From NCBI GenBank assembly GCA_963767715.1, contig CAVYFA010000017.1:1-64000 (forward strand): a DNA stretch of 64,000 nt, read 5' to 3'. The notes under the pieces were generated by a model. That model searched no databases, was not told where the DNA came from, and was given only the letters and a program-made list of their open reading frames with translations. Each line of letters opens with the position of its first letter. Within the stretch, counting starts at the first letter, position 1. Origin of the DNA: CAVSXS01 sp963767715. Lineage in GTDB: Bacteria > Chloroflexota > Ktedonobacteria > Ktedonobacterales > Ktedonobacteraceae. This document shows positions 51,868 through 59,185 of the stretch, piece after piece. Made by a program: the position numbers and the translations under genes.

Positions 51868-52101
51868 CTAGGCGGACTCGGCAAACTGGTAAATCGGTGC
51901 GGCACGCGCTGATGGTCTTGTTGTCCGCCGCAGAGCTTCTAAGTGCTCGATAGTCTCCGGCGTAAAAAGGACATCACCACAGACATCGCATACCTCAGCA
52001 GGGATATGCTCAATGACGATTATACGGTTGCCCTGACGTACAGCGCGTACAACTTCTCGTTGCTCGTATTCGCCTGGACAATCCGCGATACTGCACCTCA
52101 T
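51868..52101 (-). CDS. YgiT-type zinc-finger protein (MqsA N-domain-like), orphan antitoxin candidate
   Basis: A 77-residue protein with zinc ligands C3, C8, C38 and C41 (MRCSIADC ... AEVCDVCGDVLFTPETIEHLEAL), the pattern of the YgiT/MqsA antitoxin N-terminal domain. It starts at the ATG at 52101, which lies about 28 nt from the predicted transcription start of a good promoter and after GAGAGAAG; the longer reading to 52179 begins upstream of that promoter's start point. Such proteins usually accompany a DUF4258 or MqsR toxin, but no toxin is visible on either side. Confidence 0.75.
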   Translation of the reverse strand: MRCSIADCPGEYEQREVVRAVRQGNRIIVIEHIPAEVCDVCGDVLFTPETIEHLEALRRTTRPSARAAPIYQFAESA

Positions 52102-52135
52102 TTGGATCTTCTCTCTCGCAATGTTTCTCGTATAT

Positions 52136-52163
52136 ATTCTAACATAGTAGGCGGCCTTGTCAA
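52136..52163 (-). promoter_or_regulatory. Promoter of the YgiT-type gene
   Basis: On the minus strand TTGACA (52158-52163) and TAGAAT (52136-52141) are 16 nt apart, 35 nt before the start codon. Confidence 0.65.
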
Positions 52164-52278
52164 ATTTGCTCGAAAGCACTCAACCAGACGCGCGGCACCC
52201 TCAGTGCTCCTTTTCTTTGCCTCAAAAGGGCACTACTGATCAAAGGAGGGAGTGACGCGTTCTGATGAAAATGAATGA

Positions 52279-55200
52279 TCAGCCCTGGAAGCGGGCTTTG
52301 AAGTTCTCCCAGGGGCTGCTGCTCGTCTGGAAAACGATGGTGCTCCCATGCTGGCTGACCTGTAGCGCCGAAACCTGGCCGGTTGCGAACTTCCAGGCCA
52401 CTGCCCCGGTCGCCCCGTTGATGCCGTAGAGTGCCTGAGAGTCGCAGCGCGAGGATGCGCTCTGCAGCAGGCAGATCGTAACGTATAGCATACCGTGCGC
52501 TGAGTGCAGTTGGGGGGCGCCGGGATAGACGAAGAGCGCCTGCCCGGACGGCTGGAACGTCCAGCGCACCGAGCTGTCCTTCACATCGAAGGCCACCAGC
52601 ACCTGCCGTTGGGTAGAGCCGTCCTGAGTGTCGAAGACGATGGCATATACGAGCGAGCCGTCGGCGGCGAGGACCGCGTCGGGGATATTGGCAAGGTCGT
52701 CGTGCCGCCAGAGGACCGCCTGCGTCGAGGCGTCGATGGCCTCGATGGTGCCGTTGCCGTAGAGGATGAACCTGCCGCCGGTGGCCAGTATGCCGCCGGG
52801 CGAGAGCGCCGTAGCGGGGCCCAGACCGCTCGCCGACCAGAGCTGGTTCCCCGTCGCCGCATCAAGGGCGTGGTACCGGTCGCTGCGCCGTACGAGCAGC
52901 ACGTTGCCCGAGAGCGCCATCTGCGTTTCGTCCAGTCGTACTGCGGTAGCATTGTCCTCTGCAAGCGGCCTGCGCCACTGAATCTGCCCGAGCCGGGTAT
53001 CGATGGCGTAGACCGCGCCGTCAACTTGCCAGTAGAGCAGGCGCCCGTGTGGGAGCAGCGCGCCAAAATCCGGCGGAGTTGTGCCCTTTTCGCGCGCGCC
53101 GAAGAGGCGCCAGGCGATGGCCCCGCTGGCCGTATCGACGGCGATCAGTTGGACGACGGCCGCCTGACCTGTTTGCGAGGAAGTGGGTATCGAGCGGCTG
53201 GCGACGTAGGTGTATTGCGCATCCGAAGCGAGGACGGCGGTATCCTGCGCCTCGCCCGCGCGAACGAGCGAGCTTTGCCACAGCACGCGCCCCGTCGCGC
53301 TATCGAGCAGCGAGAGTGTAAAGAGATGCGCCAGAGATTGGGTGTAGGCCGGATCGCCGGGCGCGTAGACGTAGGGCAGCGAGGTCGGACCGCTCAGGGC
53401 AACCATGAGTGTCCCTGGTGCCGTCTGCACGGGCGGTAGTGAATACGACCCTTCGCTGGCGGGCGTGGACCAGAGCCGCGAGCCATCGCCGTTCAGCGCG
53501 GATAGGACGGAGAGCGCGCTACCGGTTTTCATCACCACGAAGCTCTCGTGGTCGCCCGCGCCCGACAGCGTTGATGGCGTATCAAGCGCGTGCTGCCACT
53601 GTGTGCTGCCGCTGCCGGCATCGATGGCGTTCAAATATTGCTGTGGCCGGCTAATAGCGAGGAAGGTTAGAAAGCTCGCACCAACGAGTAGCGCGATGAG
53701 GCAACAGGCGACGAGCAGGCGCGCACGTCGTGAGTATCGCCTGCTCGTCCTGATCTGGCTGAAATACGTGCGCAATCCGCGTAAAGGTGCTCTCAGCCCT
53801 GCCCTTGCGCGCCGCGGCCAGTTCTCGAGGGGAAATAGCCACAGCCCGAGCAAGAGCAGGATGCTCGCGGCGCTGAAAGCGAGCATCAGCAGGCGCAGCC
53901 ACGACCAGTTGTGCAGCGCGGTGCCGGCGTCCGCTTGAACGCTGAAGATGTTGATACTCGTCTTTTCAGCCTGGAGGAGGTCGGGCGCGAAGGCCGTGAC
54001 GCCAGCCAGTCCCGTACTCCAGCGCAGCGAGCCGTCGCTTGTGTTGTACGCCGCGAGAAGATGGCTTCCGTCTCCCCGCGCAACCTCTAGCAGCAGCATG
54101 CCCAGCGTCGCCTCGACAGAGGGAGCAAGCACGCGTCCGGCGTCCACGCTGGCGAAATCGGCGCTTATCTGTTCCGACCAGCGCATGACACCCGATGACG
54201 CATTTACGGCGTAAAGCCAGAGCTGTTCGCGGGCCTGCTGCGCATTCCACGTGATGCCGGTGGCGTACACCACGTCGTTTGTGGTGGGGATGGCGGCCTG
54301 ATAGAACTGCGCACCGGTCAGACTAGCACTCCCACCGGCCGCGGCTGGGCGTCCATAGAATGACCAGACCACCTTGCCGCTCCGCCCGTCAAAGGCCTGC
54401 AGGCCCGCCGCGCCCGCCGCTATCAACAGCGGTTGCTCCGCGCTGTCGATCAGCAGCGTACGCACGGGCGCAGAGACTTTCCAGAGCAGGCGGCCGCCGG
54501 TGCGGTCGAGCGCGTAAATAGTATGGTCACCCGCCGCGAACAGTGTGTTGCCGTAGAGCAGGAATGGCGGCGCGTACGCGAACGAATCATCAAGCCGCTG
54601 TGACCAGCGCGTTGTTCCACTGCGCAGGTCGTATGCCGCGATCACTCCGCCACTTGCATCTTTGACCGTGTAGAGCGTCGTATCGTCGAAGGCGGGAGCG
54701 AAGGCGTGCGCCCCCAGCGCGGGCCCGTCTCCCCGCGCCTGCCAGAGCAGCTTCCCGTCGGGCGACAGTACCTGCACGCCGCCGGCATAGGCGATGACAA
54801 GCGCGTGGTTGGGGGCAACGTTCAGCGTGGCATGTGCCAGGGGAGCGCTGACCTGGCGCGAGATGTTCCAGGCGGTCCCGCCGCCCGATAGCGAAAGGAT
54901 GCGCTGCTGCTGCGGCAGCCCAACCAGCAGCGACGATTGCAGCAGCACGGGGTTGGTCAGCGTAGCGGTCTCGGCGTAGCCTGCGCCCAGGTCTTGCTGC
55001 GCCTGCACCTGTCCATCGAGTGGGTTGATACTATAAAGGTAGAGATGTGTATCGCTCACATCGTGCCAGAGCGAAATGGAGCACAACGCGAGAATCACCA
55101 GCAGTGCAAGAGCCACGCGCCACTTCGGCAGGCGCTTTGACGGCGCTGGCGGCGCGGCTGGGGTGAGGGAGGGCGACCTAAGGGTCCCCACCCCGCCCTT

Positions 55201-55512
55201 CTCCACTCCCGCCCCTACTATCTCAATTGCGATTGGGGCAGGCATGGAAATCGGCGGCACATCGAACATGGCGATGGTGCCCGGCTGCTGCTCCGTCTCT
55301 ATAGAGACGGTATCGAAAAGTTCATCCTGCAAAAACGGGGGGTTGTCCTCTTCGCCGGGTGGTGGAAGTGGTGTTTCGGGGATATCCCGGCCTGCTTTTG
55401 TAATCTCGGCAATCTCAAAGCCGGGGAGCGGCGTATCAGGCATCTCCGGTACGTCTTGCTGCACTGCGACGGTAGGGCCGGGGAGATTCTTGAGCGAAGC
55501 GAAGAATGACAT
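52279..55512 (-). CDS. PQQ-like (pyrrolo-quinoline quinone) double beta-propeller membrane protein
   Basis: From the ATG at 55512 (MSFFASLKNLPGP) the product has 1077 residues. A Pro/Glu-rich N-terminal part leads to TM1 (WRVALALLVILALCSISLW). The first PQQ-type propeller follows (blade motifs such as GTAWNISRQV, GKLLWQARGDGPAL, GGRLLWKVSAPV). Then come two TM helices (LLMLAFSAASILLLLGLWLF and LLVACCLIALLVGASFLTF) with a basic loop between them, then a second propeller (GSTQWQHALDTPS, GRVLWQSSLVR, GAIAWRLFGAR, GNQLWSASGLG). Trp-rich repeats recur throughout. Both propellers should be outside and the Arg-rich loop inside. The N-terminal coding region upstream is out of frame, so the start is uncertain. 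Confidence 0.82.
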   Translation of the reverse strand: MSFFASLKNLPGPTVAVQQDVPEMPDTPLPGFEIAEITKAGRDIPETPLPPPGEEDNPPFLQDELFDTVSIETEQQPGTIAMFDVPPISMPAPIAIEIVGAGVEKGGVGTLRSPSLTPAAPPAPSKRLPKWRVALALLVILALCSISLWHDVSDTHLYLYSINPLDGQVQAQQDLGAGYAETATLTNPVLLQSSLLVGLPQQQRILSLSGGGTAWNISRQVSAPLAHATLNVAPNHALVIAYAGGVQVLSPDGKLLWQARGDGPALGAHAFAPAFDDTTLYTVKDASGGVIAAYDLRSGTTRWSQRLDDSFAYAPPFLLYGNTLFAAGDHTIYALDRTGGRLLWKVSAPVRTLLIDSAEQPLLIAAGAAGLQAFDGRSGKVVWSFYGRPAAAGGSASLTGAQFYQAAIPTTNDVVYATGITWNAQQAREQLWLYAVNASSGVMRWSEQISADFASVDAGRVLAPSVEATLGMLLLEVARGDGSHLLAAYNTSDGSLRWSTGLAGVTAFAPDLLQAEKTSINIFSVQADAGTALHNWSWLRLLMLAFSAASILLLLGLWLFPLENWPRRARAGLRAPLRGLRTYFSQIRTSRRYSRRARLLVACCLIALLVGASFLTFLAISRPQQYLNAIDAGSGSTQWQHALDTPSTLSGAGDHESFVVMKTGSALSVLSALNGDGSRLWSTPASEGSYSLPPVQTAPGTLMVALSGPTSLPYVYAPGDPAYTQSLAHLFTLSLLDSATGRVLWQSSLVRAGEAQDTAVLASDAQYTYVASRSIPTSSQTGQAAVVQLIAVDTASGAIAWRLFGAREKGTTPPDFGALLPHGRLLYWQVDGAVYAIDTRLGQIQWRRPLAEDNATAVRLDETQMALSGNVLLVRRSDRYHALDAATGNQLWSASGLGPATALSPGGILATGGRFILYGNGTIEAIDASTQAVLWRHDDLANIPDAVLAADGSLVYAIVFDTQDGSTQRQVLVAFDVKDSSVRWTFQPSGQALFVYPGAPQLHSAHGMLYVTICLLQSASSRCDSQALYGINGATGAVAWKFATGQVSALQVSQHGSTIVFQTSSSPWENFKARFQG

Positions 55513-56133
55513 GGTGAACGGGTACGTCTTGCTGCACTGCGACGGTGGTGTAGGGGAGTGGTGTGGCGGCAGCCTCAGGTAGGTCCGGCGCTTGTTCAGC
55601 AGTAGCGGCTTCGGTCGCAGGAGAAGGTTCATCTCTTTCCTGCTGCAGTGCCGCGTCCGGTTCCGGCTCGTTCGGGGAACTTTCGGGCTCAGCCCTGCTC
55701 ATTTCTCGCGGCTTGGCCGGCGTCGCCTCCAGGTCGGGCTCGAATTCGAACACTGGCTCAAGCGGCTCAGCGACACGGGCCTGTTTTTTGCGCGAACGGG
55801 TTGCACGCGTACCCCGTCGGGCTGGTTCCTGGCCTCTTGCCTTGATTTTGCGCGTCTAGACTGCTTTTGTTTCGCGGGTGAGGATACTGCCTGGCCGTCA
55901 ATCTCTGCCCCGGCCTGCTGCCGTTTTGCTTGGCGCGACCGGGAGGCTGTCGCGCCGCTCGCAGGCTTGCGTTTATTGCGTTTTGGGGGTGTGGGCTGTA
56001 CAGGTGGCTCAGAGGTTCCCGCGCCTGGCTCACTTATAGGGCCGTCCGGTTCGCTCAAATCCGATTTGTTCTGTTCAGTAATTTCGGGAAGTGTTTGAGA
56101 TGCCGGTATGGCAGGCCACTCTTGTTCAGCCAT
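55436..56133 (-). pseudogene. N-terminal part of the double-propeller gene, separated by two frameshifts
   Basis: From the ATG at 56133 the frame encodes MAEQEWPAIPASQTLPEITE and a basic Pro/Lys/Arg-rich stretch. It must shift near the CCCC at 55812-55815 (one base missing) to continue into TRSRKKQARVAEPLEPVFEF and on through EAAATPLPYTTVAVQQDVP. It must shift again near the GGG at 55520-55522 (one base extra) to enter FTMSFFASLKNLPGP and the main gene. Both frames would give one disordered, charged N-terminus of about 210 residues. The phrase TVAVQQDVP occurs twice because of a 22-bp direct repeat (55451-55472 and 55526-55547). Confidence 0.6.
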
Positions 56134-56289
56134 CAGTACTCGTCTTTCGATTGGTTATTCTCGGCCTTTTACTATATCAGACTATGCGAGAATAGCAATA
56201 TTTTGAACAAAAATGGCTATTTTCATTCGACGAAGAGCTAAACGGGTTCAACTCCATGACGATTTTGTTGCCAGCTTTGTGGCTGCCGG

Positions 56290-56461
56290 GGGTGTATGAA
56301 AAAGTTGTAAGCAGGCAAGAATAGCGAAAGCAAGGAGTCTGATGAAGCGGCCAGAGGAGCGCAGACGATTAACAGACTGGCCGATCAATCGGCGGTGGCC
56401 ACGATCAATCGGGCCCTACTCTGGCTTGATGGTCGGTTGGCTACCACTTTTTCATACACCC
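56290..56461. mobile_element. Miniature inverted-repeat (MITE-like) element
   Basis: GGGTGTATGAAAAAGTTGTAAGC (56290-56312) and its complement (GGCTACCACTTTTTCATACACCC, 56439-56461) match at 20 of 23 positions and bound a 172-bp non-coding stretch. The inside carries the dispersed GATCAATCGG repeat. No transposase is present, so it would need one in trans. Confidence 0.6.
56378..56425. repeat. Second copy of the GATCAATCGG dispersed repeat
   Basis: TGGCCGATCAATCGGCGGTGGCCACGATCAATCGGGCC is the partner of the copy at 31194-31245. It lies inside the inverted-repeat element. Confidence 0.65.
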
Positions 56462-56564
56462 GCTGCCGGGAGAGGACCTGGAAAAAATAGCCGGCGTTCC
56501 AGAAAGAATATTTTGGGCCCGATAAACCCCCCTGAGAGGCGGCTTCAGGCAGGTACTACGCTCA

Positions 56565-56589
56565 TTTACCGCTCATTTTGAGCGGTAAA
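56565..56589. promoter_or_regulatory. Perfect 11-bp inverted repeat upstream of a promoter
   Basis: TTTACCGCTCA-TTT-TGAGCGGTAAA lies 39 bp before a -35 box. It could be an operator or the terminator of an earlier transcript; TTT follows it. Confidence 0.5.
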
Positions 56590-56627
56590 TTTCCAGGATG
56601 TTCACCGTGACTTGATACTCTTAAAGC

Positions 56628-56656
56628 TTGCCTCTCTTTTCCCATCATGATATAGT
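56628..56656 (+). promoter_or_regulatory. Promoter before the small genes at 56.7-57.1 kb
   Basis: TTGCCT (56628-56633) and TATAGT (56651-56656) are 17 nt apart, about 43 nt before the GTG start at 56699. Confidence 0.55.
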
Positions 56657-56698
56657 GGGCATCTAATCAATAAAGAACCTGTAGAGGTGGGAAGAAAC

Positions 56699-56854
56699 GT
56701 GTCAGAGTTACTGCAACTTCAATTGCTGGGAGCGACGCATAATAATCAACGTCTCTTTTCCGACCATTATCTTGATCATATTTTACCTGAGCATTGGAGC
56801 GGAGGCCCAGCAACCGCCGATGTGAATGCGAGCTGGAATAGACAGAGCATTTAA
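56699..56854 (+). CDS. Short ORF, possible truncated start of a DNA methyltransferase-type gene
   Basis: A 51-residue frame (MSELLQLQLLGATHNNQRLF, then SDHYLDHILPEHW...) with a good GAGGTGGG ribosome site and a promoter upstream. From memory, the LLGATxNNQxLFSDxYL opening is like the N-terminus of Eco57I/type IIG-like DNA methyltransferases, which are ~1000 residues; if so, only the first 35 residues survive before the frame diverges at about residue 36. It is followed closely by another small gene. This reading is uncertain. Confidence 0.4.
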   Translation: MSELLQLQLLGATHNNQRLFSDHYLDHILPEHWSGGPATADVNASWNRQSI

Positions 56855-56893
56855 AATCAAGACAACTTTAATGCATAGTAAAAGGAGCAAGAT

Positions 56894-57118
56894 GTGGGCA
56901 AAATGCGATTGATCCGATATCGGCGTCCCAGCGTAAAAACCATGCTTGGTGTTACAAAAGCGAAGAAACGTTTGAAAAAGGACCTAGGCATCACTGCTGC
57001 TATGCGTCCGTTTCGTGCGCCTGGAAATATGAAGCGCCGCGTCTTAAGAAAAGCCGGATATTATAGTGGGCCTATGAAGTTTCTCCGGTTCATGGGGCGT
57101 ATGACGAAAACCAAATAG
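56894..57118 (+). CDS. Small highly basic protein of unknown function
   Basis: 74 residues with a GTG start and AAAAGGAGC 8 nt upstream. It is rich in Arg and Lys (MGKMRLIRYRRPSVKTMLGV, TKAKKRLKKDLGI, KRRVLRKAGYYSGPMKFLRF). The SxKTxLGxTKAKxRxxKxLGI and RRAGYYS motifs look like those of small basic proteins in Firmicutes and Chloroflexota, but I cannot name a family. Likely to bind nucleic acid or membrane; inference only. Confidence 0.6.
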   Translation: MGKMRLIRYRRPSVKTMLGVTKAKKRLKKDLGITAAMRPFRAPGNMKRRVLRKAGYYSGPMKFLRFMGRMTKTK

Positions 57119-57120
57119 CT

Positions 57121-57264
57121 TTGCCATTCGCGCCAACAGACCAGACAGCACCACAAGTAGCACCTAAAAATGAGCGCAAAAGTGAGCGCAAAACCATTTC
57201 ACAAAGGTCAATCTTGGACACCATTCGACAACGCCAGCGCGTCAATCCGCTAGAGAAGAGGTAA
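57121..57264 (+). CDS. Possible short basic ORF
   Basis: A 47-residue frame from a TTG, rich in Lys/Arg/Gln (KNERKSERKTISQRS, then ILDTIRQRQRVNPLEKR), starts 2 nt after the preceding stop and has no ribosome site. It contains the direct repeat GAGCGCAAAAgTGAGCGCAAAA. It may be the tail of a lost gene. Confidence 0.2.
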   Translation: MPFAPTDQTAPQVAPKNERKSERKTISQRSILDTIRQRQRVNPLEKR

Positions 57265-57370
57265 TCCAAAACCATTCCGAAGCGTATCAAAGTATGGGTG
57301 TACTTTTTCTTTCATCATGGCAATTCCACCAGGTGATCGTACGCTTCGTAGAGTGGAGGAGAAGAGTCAA

Positions 57371-57876
57371 GTGAGTACTCTAGTTGAGATTATTTGCTTT
57401 CTCTCGCAGAAACGAGCTTTGAACATTATAGACCAGCACTTTCTACACGCTGGCGACCGCCCCTCCCTCGTTGTGCGTATGAGGCGGTAGATCGGATGCT
57501 TCTCCTTGTCCAACTCTCAGCCCTAAAGGACGAGAGCGAAGATGACGCTTTCCTGCGCCTTGCACTCCAACAGGGCATCATCGAGTCCTATGAGTATGTG
57601 ACCTGTTATCCTGTGAGCGCCTTTCTGAATCCTGCTCTGGATATGCATGAGCAGATGCGGTGTTTTCCCTTACGAGACGGTGAGTCGTGGCTTCCGGCTC
57701 TCGACTCCCCCAACAAGGTCTACATCTGCCTAGATAGGCCGTTCATGGCATCCAATCAAATCGCCTGGTTGGTGAAGCACCAAATACCATGGAAGTTTGA
57801 GGATATTCGGGCGGAACTCACGCCTGCCTATGCGAATGGAGAGGAGAGACGGACGAACATGCACGAATGCTCCTAG
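57371..57876 (+). CDS. Unrecognised protein with a probable frameshift in its first codons
   Basis: The open frame of 160 residues runs from a TTG at 57394 and reads MLSLAETSFEHYRPALSTRW. It has a soluble, mixed alpha/beta composition (AYEAVDRMLLLVQLSALKDE, ESYEYVTCYPVSAFLNPALD, KVYICLDRPFMASNQIAWLV). A strong GGAGGA site lies before the GTG at 57371, whose frame reads MSTLVEII and then leaves the long frame. Adding one base to the TTT at 57393-57395 would give MSTLVEIILLSLAETSF. So the true start is probably 57371. It is on the way to the H-NOX operon but separated by 212 bp. Confidence 0.5.
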
Positions 57877-58088
57877 GACACGACCCCGGTGAGAGAAAGT
57901 ATTCGCCTTTCTTGCCTGTCATACCGGATTCAATGATTGGATTTATTCTCTGTCCAAAAGTACCGATCATTATGAGGTATTTGCAAACATTGATATAATG
58001 CTTTCCGGTCTGTTTCTCGGGATCCTTCATCAGAATTCAACTCCCAACGAAACAACCAGATATTTGTCGAGAGGGGTTATCGGACCAC

Positions 58089-59147
58089 ATGGAGTTATTT
58101 GCCTTGTCCGATGGACAACAACTGGCGCGCACACGTTGGGGGACACAGGCCAGTGGTGAAGCCTTTGATCGCAAGAAATCCTCCTACCTTACCGAACAGG
58201 CTCGAACCTTTATCGCCCAACAACGTTTTTGTGTGCTTGCAGGAACAGATACCGATCAGGAATTATGTTGGCTGATCGCACCAGGGGTCCCCGGCTTTGT
58301 ACAGGCGCTTGATGAACGGACCTGCGTGTTTATGTTGCCCGCCTCCCTGCATCGTACCCGTCTGGTGCAAGGCCTGCTTCAATCCCACCGTAGAGGCCGG
58401 GCTACTCAGCTAGGGCTGTTCTTTATCTCTCATCCCACGCGCGAACGGCTCTGTGTGCATGGGTCTGTTACTGCGATTACTGACTCCGCAAACGCTCCCT
58501 CTGATTGCGGGCGAGCAGATAGCGCTATTGTTGTGCTTGTGCTTGTGCATCAAGCCTTCTTCCACTGCGCTAAATACATCAAGACGCGCGTTCCTGGACT
58601 CACCTGCCCCGCCCGGGTATGTGTGGAGCGAGCATGGCGGGTGGAGCAAGTGTTGGACTCTCCCGCATCGTACGTGACCGAGGCATTAGCTGCATTTCTC
58701 ACCGACCATATGCTGTGTTTTCTCTGTACGATCGATCGCCATGGGCAGCCCGCTGTAAACCATCGGGGCGGCGCTCCTGGATTTCTCGTCGCAACACTAC
58801 CTGAAGGTGCTTTCCCAGGCGGCCGAATCCTGCTGCCCGATTACTCGGGCAACGGAGCATTCGAGGCCATTGGCAATATCTTCGAAACAGGTAAGGCCGC
58901 GCTGATTGTCCCCGATTATGCAGCTCAACTAGCAGTTTCCTTCACCGGATCGGCCCAGGTCCTGGAGCGACATGAACTGCCGGCCGGACTCACAGAAACG
59001 GGCGTTGGGGCCGAACGAGTCGTAGCGCTCTCGGTAGAGCGGATAGAGACGCAGGCAGGTGATTGGTCTGCTGCGCTAGCCGCTGAGCGTGCGTATGCTG
59101 CGGATATCGAGGTAGCTGAGGACATGCTGCTCTCGTGTCCTACCTAA
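58089..59147 (+). CDS. Tandem pyridoxamine 5'-phosphate oxidase-like protein
   Basis: A 352-residue protein with two PPOX split-barrel halves. The first (residues ~35-190) has QQRFCVLAGTDTDQELCWLIAPG and FISHPTRERLCVHGSV, ending with VHQAFFHCAKYIKTR. The second (~205-345) has CFLCTIDRHGQPAVNHRGGAPGFL, ILLPDYSGNGAFEAIGNIFETGKAALIVPDY and a strand VSFTGSAQVL. Such two-domain proteins often bind FMN or haem, and some are joined to flavohaemoglobin-type NO handling. It is followed after 38 nt by the H-NOX gene, so the two probably respond to the same gas. Activity is not shown by sequence. Confidence 0.85.
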   Translation: MELFALSDGQQLARTRWGTQASGEAFDRKKSSYLTEQARTFIAQQRFCVLAGTDTDQELCWLIAPGVPGFVQALDERTCVFMLPASLHRTRLVQGLLQSHRRGRATQLGLFFISHPTRERLCVHGSVTAITDSANAPSDCGRADSAIVVLVLVHQAFFHCAKYIKTRVPGLTCPARVCVERAWRVEQVLDSPASYVTEALAAFLTDHMLCFLCTIDRHGQPAVNHRGGAPGFLVATLPEGAFPGGRILLPDYSGNGAFEAIGNIFETGKAALIVPDYAAQLAVSFTGSAQVLERHELPAGLTETGVGAERVVALSVERIETQAGDWSAALAAERAYAADIEVAEDMLLSCPT

Positions 59148-59185
59148 GTAGTTATTGGTGCTTTCATGTTTAGAAGGGTTATTGT

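Noticed and set aside
56200..56350. GGGTTCAACTCC as a tRNA T-arm
   Set aside because: No matching acceptor stem or anticodon arm could be folded around it; no tRNA was found in the window.
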